Below are positions 36,282-44,269 of a DNA stretch of 64,000 nucleotides, piece after piece (positions within the stretch are counted from its first letter, which is position 1; the number at the start of each line of letters is the position of its first letter). The stretch spans positions 4,646,501 through 4,710,500 of the forward strand of contig NZ_VSRN01000001.1 in the NCBI RefSeq assembly GCF_008369915.1. Direction: 5' to 3'. Under the pieces are notes generated by a model. The model ran no database searches. It was not told the origin of the DNA and was given only the letters and a program-made list of their open reading frames with translations. The position numbers and the translations under genes are program-made. The stretch comes from Dyadobacter sp. UC 10 (GTDB lineage: Bacteria; Bacteroidota; Bacteroidia; Cytophagales; Spirosomataceae).

Positions 36282-37268
36282 GTGCGAAAAATATTCCTGA
36301 CCTTACTATTTGCTACCGCAAACCTGCTGGCTGCTTTTGCCCAGCAGCCCGTCGCAAAATTCAAAACGGATATTCCGCTCGACTCCATCCGGCTTAGCGA
36401 TCCGTTTATCCTCGCCGACGAGAAAACTTCCATGTATTACATGACCGGAACCGGCGGAATGCTGTGGAAAAGCAAGGATCTCAAAAAATGGAGCGGCCCG
36501 TATAAAGTGATCGAAACGGACCCGAAATCGTGGATGGGACCGAGCCCGATGGTTTGGGCGGCGGAGTTACATGCGATTAAAGGCAGGTATTACAATTTTG
36601 CGACTTTCACCAATAAGGCGGTCAAAGTGGAGAAAGACCTGGAACGCCGCGCCAGCCACGTGTTGGTTAGCGACAAGCCCGACGGTCCTTATGTGCCGAT
36701 GGACAAGCCGGTTTACCTGCCTGCCGACAAATTAACACTCGACGCTACAATATGGACCGAAAAAAACGGGAAGTCTTATATGGTATACTGCCACGAATGG
36801 TTGCAGAACGGAAATGGGACAGTCGAAAAAATCGAGCTGCTTCCCGACCTGAGCGGCACGACGGGCGAGCCTGAAATCCTGTTCCTGGCAAGCGACTCGC
36901 CATGGAGCCGGGAAAAAGATAAGGAAGGAAAAGACCGGCCTAACAAAGTAACTGACGGCCCGTGGCTGTTCCGCACGCAGACGGGAAAGCTGGGTATGTT
37001 GTGGACTAGCTGGATTTATGATGTTTATACACAGGGAGTTGCATATTCTGAAAGCGGCACGCTGGATGGACCGTGGATTCAGGAAAAAAAGCCAATTAAT
37101 GATGCCAACTTCGGTCACGGCATGCTTTTCCGGACATTTGAGGGAAAACTGATTATGTCGCTGCACAGTCATAAAAGCGTAAATGGCCGCACGGTACGCG
37201 TGCCGCATTTGTTTGAGGTCGACGACTCGGGCGATAAAATTGTTGTTGGAAAACCATTTATTCCCTGA
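36282..37268 (+). CDS. Glycoside hydrolase family 43-like secreted protein
   Basis: 328 residues from the GTG at 36282, which opens a signal peptide (VRKIFLTLLFATANLLAAFAQQP). The frame stays open far upstream, but that extension overlaps the permease and the tandem repeat and is not protein-like. Propeller motifs: RLSDPFILAD (base Asp), PSPMVWAAELHAIKGRYY, LDATIWTEKNGKSYMVY (tuning Asp) and VTDGPWLFRTQTGKLGMLW, where Asp stands in the usual place of the general-acid Glu. It may be a subfamily with an alternative acid or a non-catalytic binder. No SusC/SusD pair is adjacent. Confidence 0.84.
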   Translation: MRKIFLTLLFATANLLAAFAQQPVAKFKTDIPLDSIRLSDPFILADEKTSMYYMTGTGGMLWKSKDLKKWSGPYKVIETDPKSWMGPSPMVWAAELHAIKGRYYNFATFTNKAVKVEKDLERRASHVLVSDKPDGPYVPMDKPVYLPADKLTLDATIWTEKNGKSYMVYCHEWLQNGNGTVEKIELLPDLSGTTGEPEILFLASDSPWSREKDKEGKDRPNKVTDGPWLFRTQTGKLGMLWTSWIYDVYTQGVAYSESGTLDGPWIQEKKPINDANFGHGMLFRTFEGKLIMSLHSHKSVNGRTVRVPHLFEVDDSGDKIVVGKPFIP

Positions 37269-37322
37269 TTGGACGCACCAGGTAAGCTATTGCATCAAGT
37301 AGATATTTAATAGGAAAAAATT

Positions 37323-37345
37323 TATTGTCTGAATTATAGACAATA
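37323..37345. promoter_or_regulatory. Perfect inverted repeat upstream of small secreted protein
   Basis: TATTGTCT (37323-37330), a 7-base spacer, and AGACAATA (37338-37345) form a perfect 8+8 dyad, 50 bases before the ATG at 37396 and well after the GH43 stop. It fits a dimeric repressor or activator site; the regulator is unknown. Confidence 0.4.
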
Positions 37346-37395
37346 TAACTATTCCCGTTATATTGCTTCAATTTCATTCCATAAACAACAGTAAT

Positions 37396-37770
37396 ATGAA
37401 ACGGACAAGCTTTATCTACGCAATTGCCTTCATGCTTTTCGCTGCGTTCAGCAGCCGCGCACAAACGGCTCCGGCTGATTTTTTTGCGGGGAAGTGGGAA
37501 ATTCTGGTGGTAGGTACCCCAGATGGTGATTCTAAAATGGTTGCAGACCTGGTGCGGAACGGCGGGGTTTTGTCTGGCCAGCTTATTAACCAGAAGGATT
37601 CCACGGCTGAAAAAATTCCGGTTACCGTCACGGAAAGTGGCAACAAGCTTGCACTGGCATTTTTTACACAGGGCTACGATGTTACCATTGATCTTGAGAA
37701 AGTCGATGATGATCATCTGAAAGGAAGCCTGATGAATATGTTCGAGACGACAGCTAAAAGAATGAAATGA
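37396..37770 (+). CDS. Small secreted protein of unknown function
   Basis: 124 residues from the ATG at 37396, which begins a signal peptide (MKRTSFIYAIAFMLFAAFSSRAQ); in-frame upstream start codons lack one. The mature part is beta-strand-rich, with alternating hydrophobic residues (FFAGKWEILVVGTPDGD, GGVLSGQLINQKDS, VTIDLEKVDDDHLKGSL), resembling small lipocalin-like or calycin-type proteins, though no family is recognised. It is monocistronic: an inverted repeat lies before it and a terminator hairpin after it. Confidence 0.7.
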   Translation: MKRTSFIYAIAFMLFAAFSSRAQTAPADFFAGKWEILVVGTPDGDSKMVADLVRNGGVLSGQLINQKDSTAEKIPVTVTESGNKLALAFFTQGYDVTIDLEKVDDDHLKGSLMNMFETTAKRMK

Positions 37771-37787
37771 GTAACCCAACAGAAGAT

Positions 37788-37837
37788 CCCGTGCGCTGAC
37801 CCGCTGAATTCTTCTGCGGGCTGCACGGTTGATTTTT
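37788..37837 (+). terminator. Terminator after small secreted protein
   Basis: CCGTGC (37789-37794) pairs with GCACGG (37823-37828), with an inner CCCGC/GCGGG stem, followed by TTGATTTTT. It lies 18 bases after the stop codon. Confidence 0.75.
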
Positions 37838-37900
37838 ATGATATTTCAGTGGATTTGCGGTAGTTTTTTTAGATCATTTAAAATCAGTCTAAATACACGC

Positions 37901-37908
37901 TATTTTTG
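37901..37908 (+). promoter_or_regulatory. Possible -7 promoter element of AraC gene
   Basis: TATTTTTG fits TAnnTTTG, 30 bases before the ATG at 37939. The upstream element is poor (TTTA about 21 bases away instead of TTTG). If real, it rules out the TTG at 37906 as a start codon because the element overlaps it. Confidence 0.4.
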
Positions 37909-37938
37909 TTCCAAGTATCTTTGGACAAATCCACTGCG

Positions 37939-39033
37939 ATGACGGCAGAAGAAGAAAAAATAGCGGTTCAGGGCGTGTCTGACGAAACACACTTCTGGCA
38001 ATTTCCGGATTTCACAGCGCCAGGAATGGACAGTGTAATTGAAACGGGCTTGGTTTTCGATGATTCCAGGTGGAAGGGAGCGGGGAAAGAACTGACGATG
38101 GAAGGTGTTTATATCTGGTACGGAAACTTCCATGTACGCTCGGCCGAACCTTTACAGGTATGTATGTCCGGTTCACATGTGCAAATGATTTTCAGCCTTC
38201 AAAGCGTCACAACCTATTTTTCAGAAGCTGCTTCCAAGCCATTTGTCAGGTTTAAGCCACAACAGCATAACCTGTTCCTGCTTCCTCAAAAAGATATGCT
38301 GGTACAGTGGAAGCCGGAGGATAACGTGGAAGTATTTGCGATTAACCTAAGCACTGCGTTCTTTTTCAACAACCTGCCGGATACGCACCCGCTTTCTGCG
38401 CATTTTCAAAAAGGGATCAAAACAGTGCTGCCTGCTTTCATGAGCTGGCGAAACCTCCCCGTCACTTCCAGGATGATTTCTTCCCTGTTCGAGATCCTGA
38501 ATTGTTCATACAACGGGTACCATAAAAGTCTCTTTATAAAAGGCAAAGTGATGGAGCTTCTGGCACTGCAGTTTGAGCAGTATGAAAAGCACCCGGTACC
38601 TGATATTACCATGGTACTCAAAGAATCGGATGTGGAAAAAATGCATCTGGCGCGCCGGATGATTGCCGCGAACCTGGAAAGGAGCTGGTCGTTGAAAGAG
38701 CTTGCGCATCAGGTCGGCACCAACGAGTATAACCTTAAAAAGCATTTCAAGGAAGTTTTCGGCAAGCCCGTTTTCAGTTACCTGCACGATCTCAGGATGG
38801 AAACTTCCATGCAGATGTTGCAGCAGCCCGGCACCAAGATATCGGAGATCTCACAAAAAACGGGTTACAAGAATCCGACGCATTTTACCGCTGCATTTAA
38901 AAAGTATTACCGGGTACTGCCTAATAAAATCCGCATTGGCGTGCTCAATCTGGTCCATTTTTCGGAATACCTGGGCCAGCTCTTCACCGAGTTCGCCGAG
39001 CGTGCTACGGCTTTGGAGTCGGTTCCACTATGA
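37939..39033 (+). CDS. AraC-family transcriptional regulator
   Basis: 364 residues from the ATG at 37939. The N-terminal 240 residues form a cupin-like sensing region without a recognisable named domain. The C-terminal AraC DNA-binding domain is complete, with two helix-turn-helix units: SWSLKELAHQVGTNEYNLKKHFKEVFG and TKISEISQKTGYKNPTHFTAAFKKYY. The N-terminus resembles those of siderophore-type AraC regulators (PchR-like), though this is tentative. It lies 82 bases upstream of the FAD/NAD(P) gene on the same strand, so it may control that gene and the AEC transporter. Confidence 0.9.
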   Translation: MTAEEEKIAVQGVSDETHFWQFPDFTAPGMDSVIETGLVFDDSRWKGAGKELTMEGVYIWYGNFHVRSAEPLQVCMSGSHVQMIFSLQSVTTYFSEAASKPFVRFKPQQHNLFLLPQKDMLVQWKPEDNVEVFAINLSTAFFFNNLPDTHPLSAHFQKGIKTVLPAFMSWRNLPVTSRMISSLFEILNCSYNGYHKSLFIKGKVMELLALQFEQYEKHPVPDITMVLKESDVEKMHLARRMIAANLERSWSLKELAHQVGTNEYNLKKHFKEVFGKPVFSYLHDLRMETSMQMLQQPGTKISEISQKTGYKNPTHFTAAFKKYYRVLPNKIRIGVLNLVHFSEYLGQLFTEFAERATALESVPL

Positions 39034-39115
39034 TTGTCATCGCATGAGCATGATTATTTAAGTTCTCATTTCTGATGCCTGCCGGCAGTGGGCAATCGTA
39101 AACGGGGATCTTGAA

Positions 39116-40636
39116 ATGAGTTTGACAAAAATAGCCATCATTGGCGGCGGAGCGTGTGGCATATCGGCATTCATAGAGCTGTTTCTTCAATTCAGGATAG
39201 CGCAAAAACATCGGGAAATCAGTATTACGATCATTGAGGAGAATGAGGAAGTAGGCAAAGGACTTGCATTCGGGACGAAACAACCGGGTCATATTCTCAA
39301 CACCCAGGCTGACCTCATGGGAATCCATTTTACCGAACCCGAACATTTTAGTGACTGGCTGATTGAACATGATTCCAGGGTAGGCAACGAGGTTGTCGAC
39401 AATCAGGGTGAAAACCGGGCTTTTACTACCAGAAGACTCTATGGCGATTATTTGCAAGAACAGTTCGAGCACTATTTTCAGCTGGCGAAATCGGAGGGGA
39501 TGGATGTGGCGGTGCTGCACGCCAGCGCTAAAAATGTAGCGAAATGTAAAGAAGGTTTTGAGATCAGCTTCTCGGGCAGCGAAACCTGCTCATGCGATGT
39601 ACTGATACTTGCGCCGGGTACGCCTGTCGCCAACAATTACCCGCATCTTGACCAGAAGGAAAGTTACTTCGGCTCTCCCTGGCCTTCGGCGCCCATTCTC
39701 GACAAAATTCCAAAAAGTGCGGATGTAGGCATCCTGGGTTCGAGCCTGAGCGCAATTGATGCACTGATGACCCTGACCGATAATGATTACAAAGGAAAAA
39801 TCACTTGCTACTCTCCCGATGGACTGATGCCGAGGGTGCAGCCCGAGCATCAGGAAATGATCGAATGCAAATTTCTTACTCTGAAAAAGCTGCACGAAAT
39901 CCAGCGAAACTACCTGCGGAACCCCACGGTAAAAGAGATTTTCAGACTTTTTATGCAGGAAGCGGAGGAATATGCGGGTGGGAAAATTGATTGGAAAGCT
40001 ACAAAAAGAACTGGAAAACCCGCTGGGGAACTTCTTAGGGAGGATATCAGGATCGCAAAAAACGGCGGGGACGCACTCATTAATGTACCTTATTCGCTGA
40101 GGTACGAAAGCTCCGACATGTGGAAATGGCTGGACGAAGCGGAAAAGCTGAAATTCAAAAAATGGTTTGGCGCTTATTGGGGCATTAGCAGGCATTGTAT
40201 GCCGCTGGTGAATGCGGAACGTATCGATCAGCTTTTTGAAAGCCGGCAGTTGAAGGTTATCCCCGGCTTGAAGGAAGTAGCCTATGATGAGAAGCAGGAA
40301 GGATTTGTAATGAGCTGCGAAAATGGACCCCCATCATTTGAAAAATACCTGATCAATGCAACCGGTCCTGCTTCGTCGGTTAAAATGATGAAATCGGAGC
40401 TGATGCAGCATCTTGCAAAAGATGGTCTGGTAGAAGCAGAGGATGCAGGCGGGATCAAGATCAATACTGAAACCATGCAGGTGATTGCCGGTAAAAAAGT
40501 CTACCCCAATTTTTATGCGGTCGGCCATATCACGAACGGCTTGCTGCTCGATGTGAATGCGGTCTGGTTCAATGTGAAAATGATCGGCAATTTATCTCGT
40601 CACCTTACCAGCCAGATCATTGGAAACCCTTCTTAA
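39116..40636 (+). CDS. FAD/NAD(P)-binding protein (NAD_binding_9-like)
   Basis: 506 residues, no signal peptide. The N-terminal dinucleotide motif IAIIGGGACGISAFIEL and the following EENEEVGKGLAFGTKQPGHILNTQADLMG match the FAD-NAD(P)-binding family of PF13454 type. A second Rossmann-like stretch, SADVGILGSSLSAIDALMTL, lies near residues 203-222. The C-terminal INATGPASSVKMMKSELM...VYPNFYAVGHITNG fits a flavoprotein fold. It is probably a soluble oxidoreductase or monooxygenase of unknown substrate. Its last 17 bases overlap the AEC transporter gene, indicating translational coupling. Confidence 0.85.
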   Translation: MSLTKIAIIGGGACGISAFIELFLQFRIAQKHREISITIIEENEEVGKGLAFGTKQPGHILNTQADLMGIHFTEPEHFSDWLIEHDSRVGNEVVDNQGENRAFTTRRLYGDYLQEQFEHYFQLAKSEGMDVAVLHASAKNVAKCKEGFEISFSGSETCSCDVLILAPGTPVANNYPHLDQKESYFGSPWPSAPILDKIPKSADVGILGSSLSAIDALMTLTDNDYKGKITCYSPDGLMPRVQPEHQEMIECKFLTLKKLHEIQRNYLRNPTVKEIFRLFMQEAEEYAGGKIDWKATKRTGKPAGELLREDIRIAKNGGDALINVPYSLRYESSDMWKWLDEAEKLKFKKWFGAYWGISRHCMPLVNAERIDQLFESRQLKVIPGLKEVAYDEKQEGFVMSCENGPPSFEKYLINATGPASSVKMMKSELMQHLAKDGLVEAEDAGGIKINTETMQVIAGKKVYPNFYAVGHITNGLLLDVNAVWFNVKMIGNLSRHLTSQIIGNPS

Positions 40637-41534
40637 ATTATACAAAGAGCTGCTGCCGGTGATGGCTTTTATACCCGCCGGTTACCTGATCAGTAAAAAG
40701 TTTGATTTCAATTCGGATTATGTCAGTAAGCCGCTGATCAATGTACTGCTGCCGCTGCTGGTTTTTACCAACATGCTGGATGCAGAGCCGTCGAAGTTGC
40801 TCGTTTTGCCTATTTTGACATTCCTGCTGGCATTCGGAATGAATTACGCAGCGAAAATGGTGCAGAACAGGCTCGCTAATGAAACCGATCCGCTGATATT
40901 GAGGAGTTCCTTTTCCTTTTTCAATATCGCTTTTTTCGGTATTCCGACGGTCACGGCTCTTTTCGGCGAAGATAAGGTGAGTATGCTGATCTGCATTTAC
41001 CTCGGCTCGGCGCTTTATGGCGACACGATCGGCTATTACCAGGTAGCAAAAACAAAATACGATTCCCGCAAGGCACTGAAAGAGATGCTGAGCATCCCTT
41101 TCCTGTATGTCTTCGTCGCCGGGGTGATCTGTAAAATGACGGGATTGAAAACGCCGGAATTTGTCAAACCTGCGTTGGGTGTAGTCAGCTTTGCAGTTTC
41201 GGCGGCGGGGATGATGATAGTCGGGTTTCAGTTGGCCAATGTCAATTTTAAAGACGTGAAACTGCCTTATTTTTTCAAATTGCTCAGTTTTCGCACCGTT
41301 GCGGCGGCCGTCATTCTGACGGTTATCGCATTGCTGGCGTCCTTAATTGCCAAAGATCTGGAAGAGGAGGATTACAAAATGCTCGCGCTCGTGCCCCTTT
41401 TTCCAGTCGCCGCCAATGTGACGGTATTCGCTGCATTCCTGAAAGCCGACGAAGAGCAGTCGTCCATCCTGGTTTTCCTGTCCATGCTGCTGTCCGTGGT
41501 ACTGGTATCCGGGGCTACTTTTGTTTTGATGTGA
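40620..41534 (+). CDS. AEC-family (auxin efflux carrier-like) transporter
   Basis: 304 residues, about ten hydrophobic helices in two five-helix halves (PVMAFIPAGYLISKKF; PLINVLLPLLVFTNML; FNIAFFGIPTVTALFGED; LIVGFQLANV-like segments). The start is read as the TTG at 40620, inside the end of the preceding gene; an ATG at 40662 would cut into the first helix. AEC proteins export or exchange small organic anions such as malate or malonate. Coupling with the flavoprotein suggests it moves that enzyme's substrate or product. Its stop overlaps the convergent acyltransferase gene by 20 bases. Confidence 0.88.
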   Translation: METLLKLYKELLPVMAFIPAGYLISKKFDFNSDYVSKPLINVLLPLLVFTNMLDAEPSKLLVLPILTFLLAFGMNYAAKMVQNRLANETDPLILRSSFSFFNIAFFGIPTVTALFGEDKVSMLICIYLGSALYGDTIGYYQVAKTKYDSRKALKEMLSIPFLYVFVAGVICKMTGLKTPEFVKPALGVVSFAVSAAGMMIVGFQLANVNFKDVKLPYFFKLLSFRTVAAAVILTVIALLASLIAKDLEEEDYKMLALVPLFPVAANVTVFAAFLKADEEQSSILVFLSMLLSVVLVSGATFVLM

Positions 41535-42618
41535 GTAAAGATTCCAATTTTTTGATGCTATCCTGTTTTTTACACACCGGAGTACTTAGCTGCATCTTTG
41601 ATTTTAAAAAGCATACTGCCGGCATTTCAATGCGGAAGGTGATCACCCAGGCAAAAGTCATACAAAGAGAGATGGTGATAAAGAGTGCGGGATAGATGTT
41701 TAAATTTCCAAATTTCCCGAGCCATTCGATTATCCTGAGGCCGATATATTGGTGGATAAGATACAGGCAATATGATATTTTGCCAAGAAAGATCAGGGCA
41801 CGTATTTTCAAAAATTCAAGTCTGTCACTAACAAAAAGAAGAAACAGTAGGTGAAAGGCAGTAATGATTAAGCAATGTTCATTGAGGCTTAAAAAATCTC
41901 TCGAATGCCCCCCTTTATCATGTAAATAAAACGATGCTGTCGCTGATGTTACAAGGTATACAGCGTGTTTGAAGCTCCAACCTGACTTTTTAATGTAATA
42001 AAAAATAATCCCGGAATAGAAGAGGGGAAAGTGATTCACTATCTGTATCTTCTGTATGATAAATTGGTAAAAATCAGGATATTGAATACTGTTAAGGTGA
42101 AAGGAAATAATGGCTGTCAGAACGATCAGTCCTGATTCTGCAATATATTTTACACTGCCGGATCGCATGATCGCCGCCATCCAAAAATAAAATGTAAGCT
42201 CAATGACAAGTGTCCAGTAGGAGCCGTCGAGGTATTCCACGCCGAAAAAATTAGGGGCCATCGTTGCGTTGGCAAGCAACTCTTTGGTTCCGGTATTCTC
42301 GGGTTCATCATATTTTTTAAATAAAAAAGTAACAAAGGCGCAGATCCAGAATGTCGGATAAAGTCTTACAAATCTTGCAATAGCAAATTCTCGAACGGAA
42401 TTCGCCTTGGAGGCGCTCAGCAGAATTACAAAACCACTGATCATAAAGAAAAGATCGACGCCTGTCACGCCAAATCTAAATTGCCATCCCAACAGTAATT
42501 TATTGGCATTAATTGTGAAATGGAACAACATTACGCCGAAGGCCGCTATGCCTCTTAATGCATCCAGTTCCTGAAATCTGTGTGGGGATGAGGTTGTAGT
42601 GTGTGTAAAGGCTTGCAT
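41515..42618 (-). CDS. Membrane acyltransferase (acyltransferase 3 family)
   Basis: 367 residues with about ten transmembrane helices. The N-terminal signature RFQELDALRGIAAFGVMLFHF carries the conserved Arg and the catalytic-type His, and VTGVDLFFMISGFVILLSASK follows as expected, then FAIARFVRLYPTFWICAFV. Such proteins transfer acetyl or other acyl groups onto extracellular sugars. Base composition is more AT-rich than in the neighbours, suggesting later acquisition; no mobile element is seen. The 214-base gap upstream holds a bidirectional terminator. Confidence 0.9.
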   Translation of the reverse strand: MQAFTHTTTSSPHRFQELDALRGIAAFGVMLFHFTINANKLLLGWQFRFGVTGVDLFFMISGFVILLSASKANSVREFAIARFVRLYPTFWICAFVTFLFKKYDEPENTGTKELLANATMAPNFFGVEYLDGSYWTLVIELTFYFWMAAIMRSGSVKYIAESGLIVLTAIISFHLNSIQYPDFYQFIIQKIQIVNHFPLFYSGIIFYYIKKSGWSFKHAVYLVTSATASFYLHDKGGHSRDFLSLNEHCLIITAFHLLFLLFVSDRLEFLKIRALIFLGKISYCLYLIHQYIGLRIIEWLGKFGNLNIYPALFITISLCMTFAWVITFRIEMPAVCFLKSKMQLSTPVCKKQDSIKKLESLLTSKQK

Positions 42619-42768
42619 AAAACCGGCCGCCTTGGAGTTATGTGTACTTCACATACGTCCAGCGTACAACCAAACAAAAGCATTCTTCCACAGCAGAAGC
42701 CTTTTACTTTGCGACCGGCTGGTACCAATTATTTTTCGATTTCCAGGTTCGTAACCAATATTTAGCAC

Positions 42769-42800
42769 AAAAAGCCTGAATGTCACATTCCAGGCTTTTT
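42769..42800. terminator. Bidirectional terminator between acyltransferase and RND operon
   Basis: AAAAAGCCTG at 42769-42778 pairs with CAGGCTTTTT at 42791-42800, and AATGT/ACATT inside extends the stem with one bulge. It lies 33 bases after the stop of the minus-strand outer-membrane efflux gene, which it should terminate. Confidence 0.85.
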
Positions 42801-42832
42801 GATTAACTAAAAAACGCTTCTTCTATTTACGG

Positions 42833-44269
42833 TCAATTCCAGCCGCCACCCAATGCGCGATAGATATTGACCGTTGCATTCATTTGCTGCATCTTGGTTT
42901 CTATCAGGTCGAACCTGGATTCCAGGGCGTCGCGCTGGGTTAGCAATACTTCCATGTAATCGGCTCTCGCTGAGGAGAAAAGTCGGTTTGATATAGTGAT
43001 CGAAGTGGAAAGCGCCTGTACTTCCCGGGATTTGGTGTCATAACTTTTTTCCAGGTTGCTGATCTTCGACAGCTGATTTTGTACTTCAATATAGGCGTTC
43101 AAAATCGTTCTCTCATAGTTGTAAACAGCCTGGATCTGGCGCGCATTGGCGTTGGCGTAAGCTGCCCTGATCGCATTTTTGTTGATCAGCGGGCCGGCCA
43201 TATCACCAATCAGCGAAGCGATCAGCGATTCGGGCAGTCGGGTCAGGAACACCGGATTAAATGCCTGTAATCCGACACTCGCACTGATCGCCAGGGAAGG
43301 GTAGAAATTGGCCTTCGCCACGGTCACGTCCAGCTTGGCGGCTGACAGATCAAGCTCGGCCTGCCGCACATCCGGGCGGTTTTCGAGCAGTTGGGAAGGA
43401 ATACCTGCCTGCATCAGGTCCGGAACTAGCTTTTCGAAAGTCTGGTGGTCGCGCTGAATAGGCTGTGGGTACCGGCCGATCAGGAAATTGATCCGGTTTT
43501 CGGTCTCCACAATGCGCTGCTGAATGTCGTATTGCAGGTTTTGCGTGTGTAATACCTGCGCCTGAAACCGCGTCACGGCAAGCTCTGTGACCCGCGTCGC
43601 TTCTTTTTCCATTTTAACAATCCGCAACGCATTGCTCTGTATCTCAATGTTCTTTTGCAGGATTTCCAGCTGGTTGTCCAATGCCAGCAACTCGTAATAG
43701 GAGTTAGCAATTTCAGAGATCAGATTGGTCGTCATGAAATTCTTGCCCTCCACGGAAGACAGGTACCGGGTCAGTGCGGCCTTTTTGGCATTCCGGAGTT
43801 TATGCCAGATATCGACTTCCCAGTGCGCAAAAGCATTAACCCGAAAGTCGGGCAGGAATTCGGGCGTTTCTTTTCCGGGCTTGATATCGGTAGTTGCTTC
43901 ACTGGCGCCTATGTTGGTGTACCGGCCGCGTTTTTCCACGCCCGCTCCGCCTCCGAGCCCCACAAAAGGAAGGTATTCTCCTTTCCGGGCCTGGATTTCG
44001 TTGCGTGAGATCTCAATTTCCTGCATGGTGATGTTCAGCTCCTGGTTGTTGTTCAGAGCCGAGTCGATCAGCACATTCAGGTAGGGATCTTTAAAAAAGG
44101 TTTTCCAGCTTACTTTTCCCGTGTTGGCAGATTCCTGTGAGTTGTTGTAGCTCACAGGTACAGTCTTGTTTTCGGTTTTGTGTACCAAAACGGGCACACT
44201 GCAGCCGGTGTATGTCAGCGCGGTGACCGTGATCACCGCCCAGGTTACTATTCTGTTATTGCGCATCAT
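42833..44269 (-). CDS. RND efflux outer-membrane lipoprotein (TolC/OprM-like)
   Basis: About 478 residues from the ATG at 44269 (MMRNNRIVTWAVITVTALTYTGC), whose leader ends in a lipobox Cys; an upstream in-frame Met at 44314 gives no leader. Two outer-membrane-efflux repeats are visible, with ALNNNQELNITMQEIEISRNEIQARKGEYLPFVGLG in the first and ENRPDVRQAELDLSAAKLDVTVAKANFYPSLAISASVGL in the second. It forms the outer-membrane exit duct of the pump. It overlaps the permease gene by about 14 bases and is the last gene of the operon. Confidence 0.93.
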   Translation of the reverse strand: MMRNNRIVTWAVITVTALTYTGCSVPVLVHKTENKTVPVSYNNSQESANTGKVSWKTFFKDPYLNVLIDSALNNNQELNITMQEIEISRNEIQARKGEYLPFVGLGGGAGVEKRGRYTNIGASEATTDIKPGKETPEFLPDFRVNAFAHWEVDIWHKLRNAKKAALTRYLSSVEGKNFMTTNLISEIANSYYELLALDNQLEILQKNIEIQSNALRIVKMEKEATRVTELAVTRFQAQVLHTQNLQYDIQQRIVETENRINFLIGRYPQPIQRDHQTFEKLVPDLMQAGIPSQLLENRPDVRQAELDLSAAKLDVTVAKANFYPSLAISASVGLQAFNPVFLTRLPESLIASLIGDMAGPLINKNAIRAAYANANARQIQAVYNYERTILNAYIEVQNQLSKISNLEKSYDTKSREVQALSTSITISNRLFSSARADYMEVLLTQRDALESRFDLIETKMQQMNATVNIYRALGGGWN

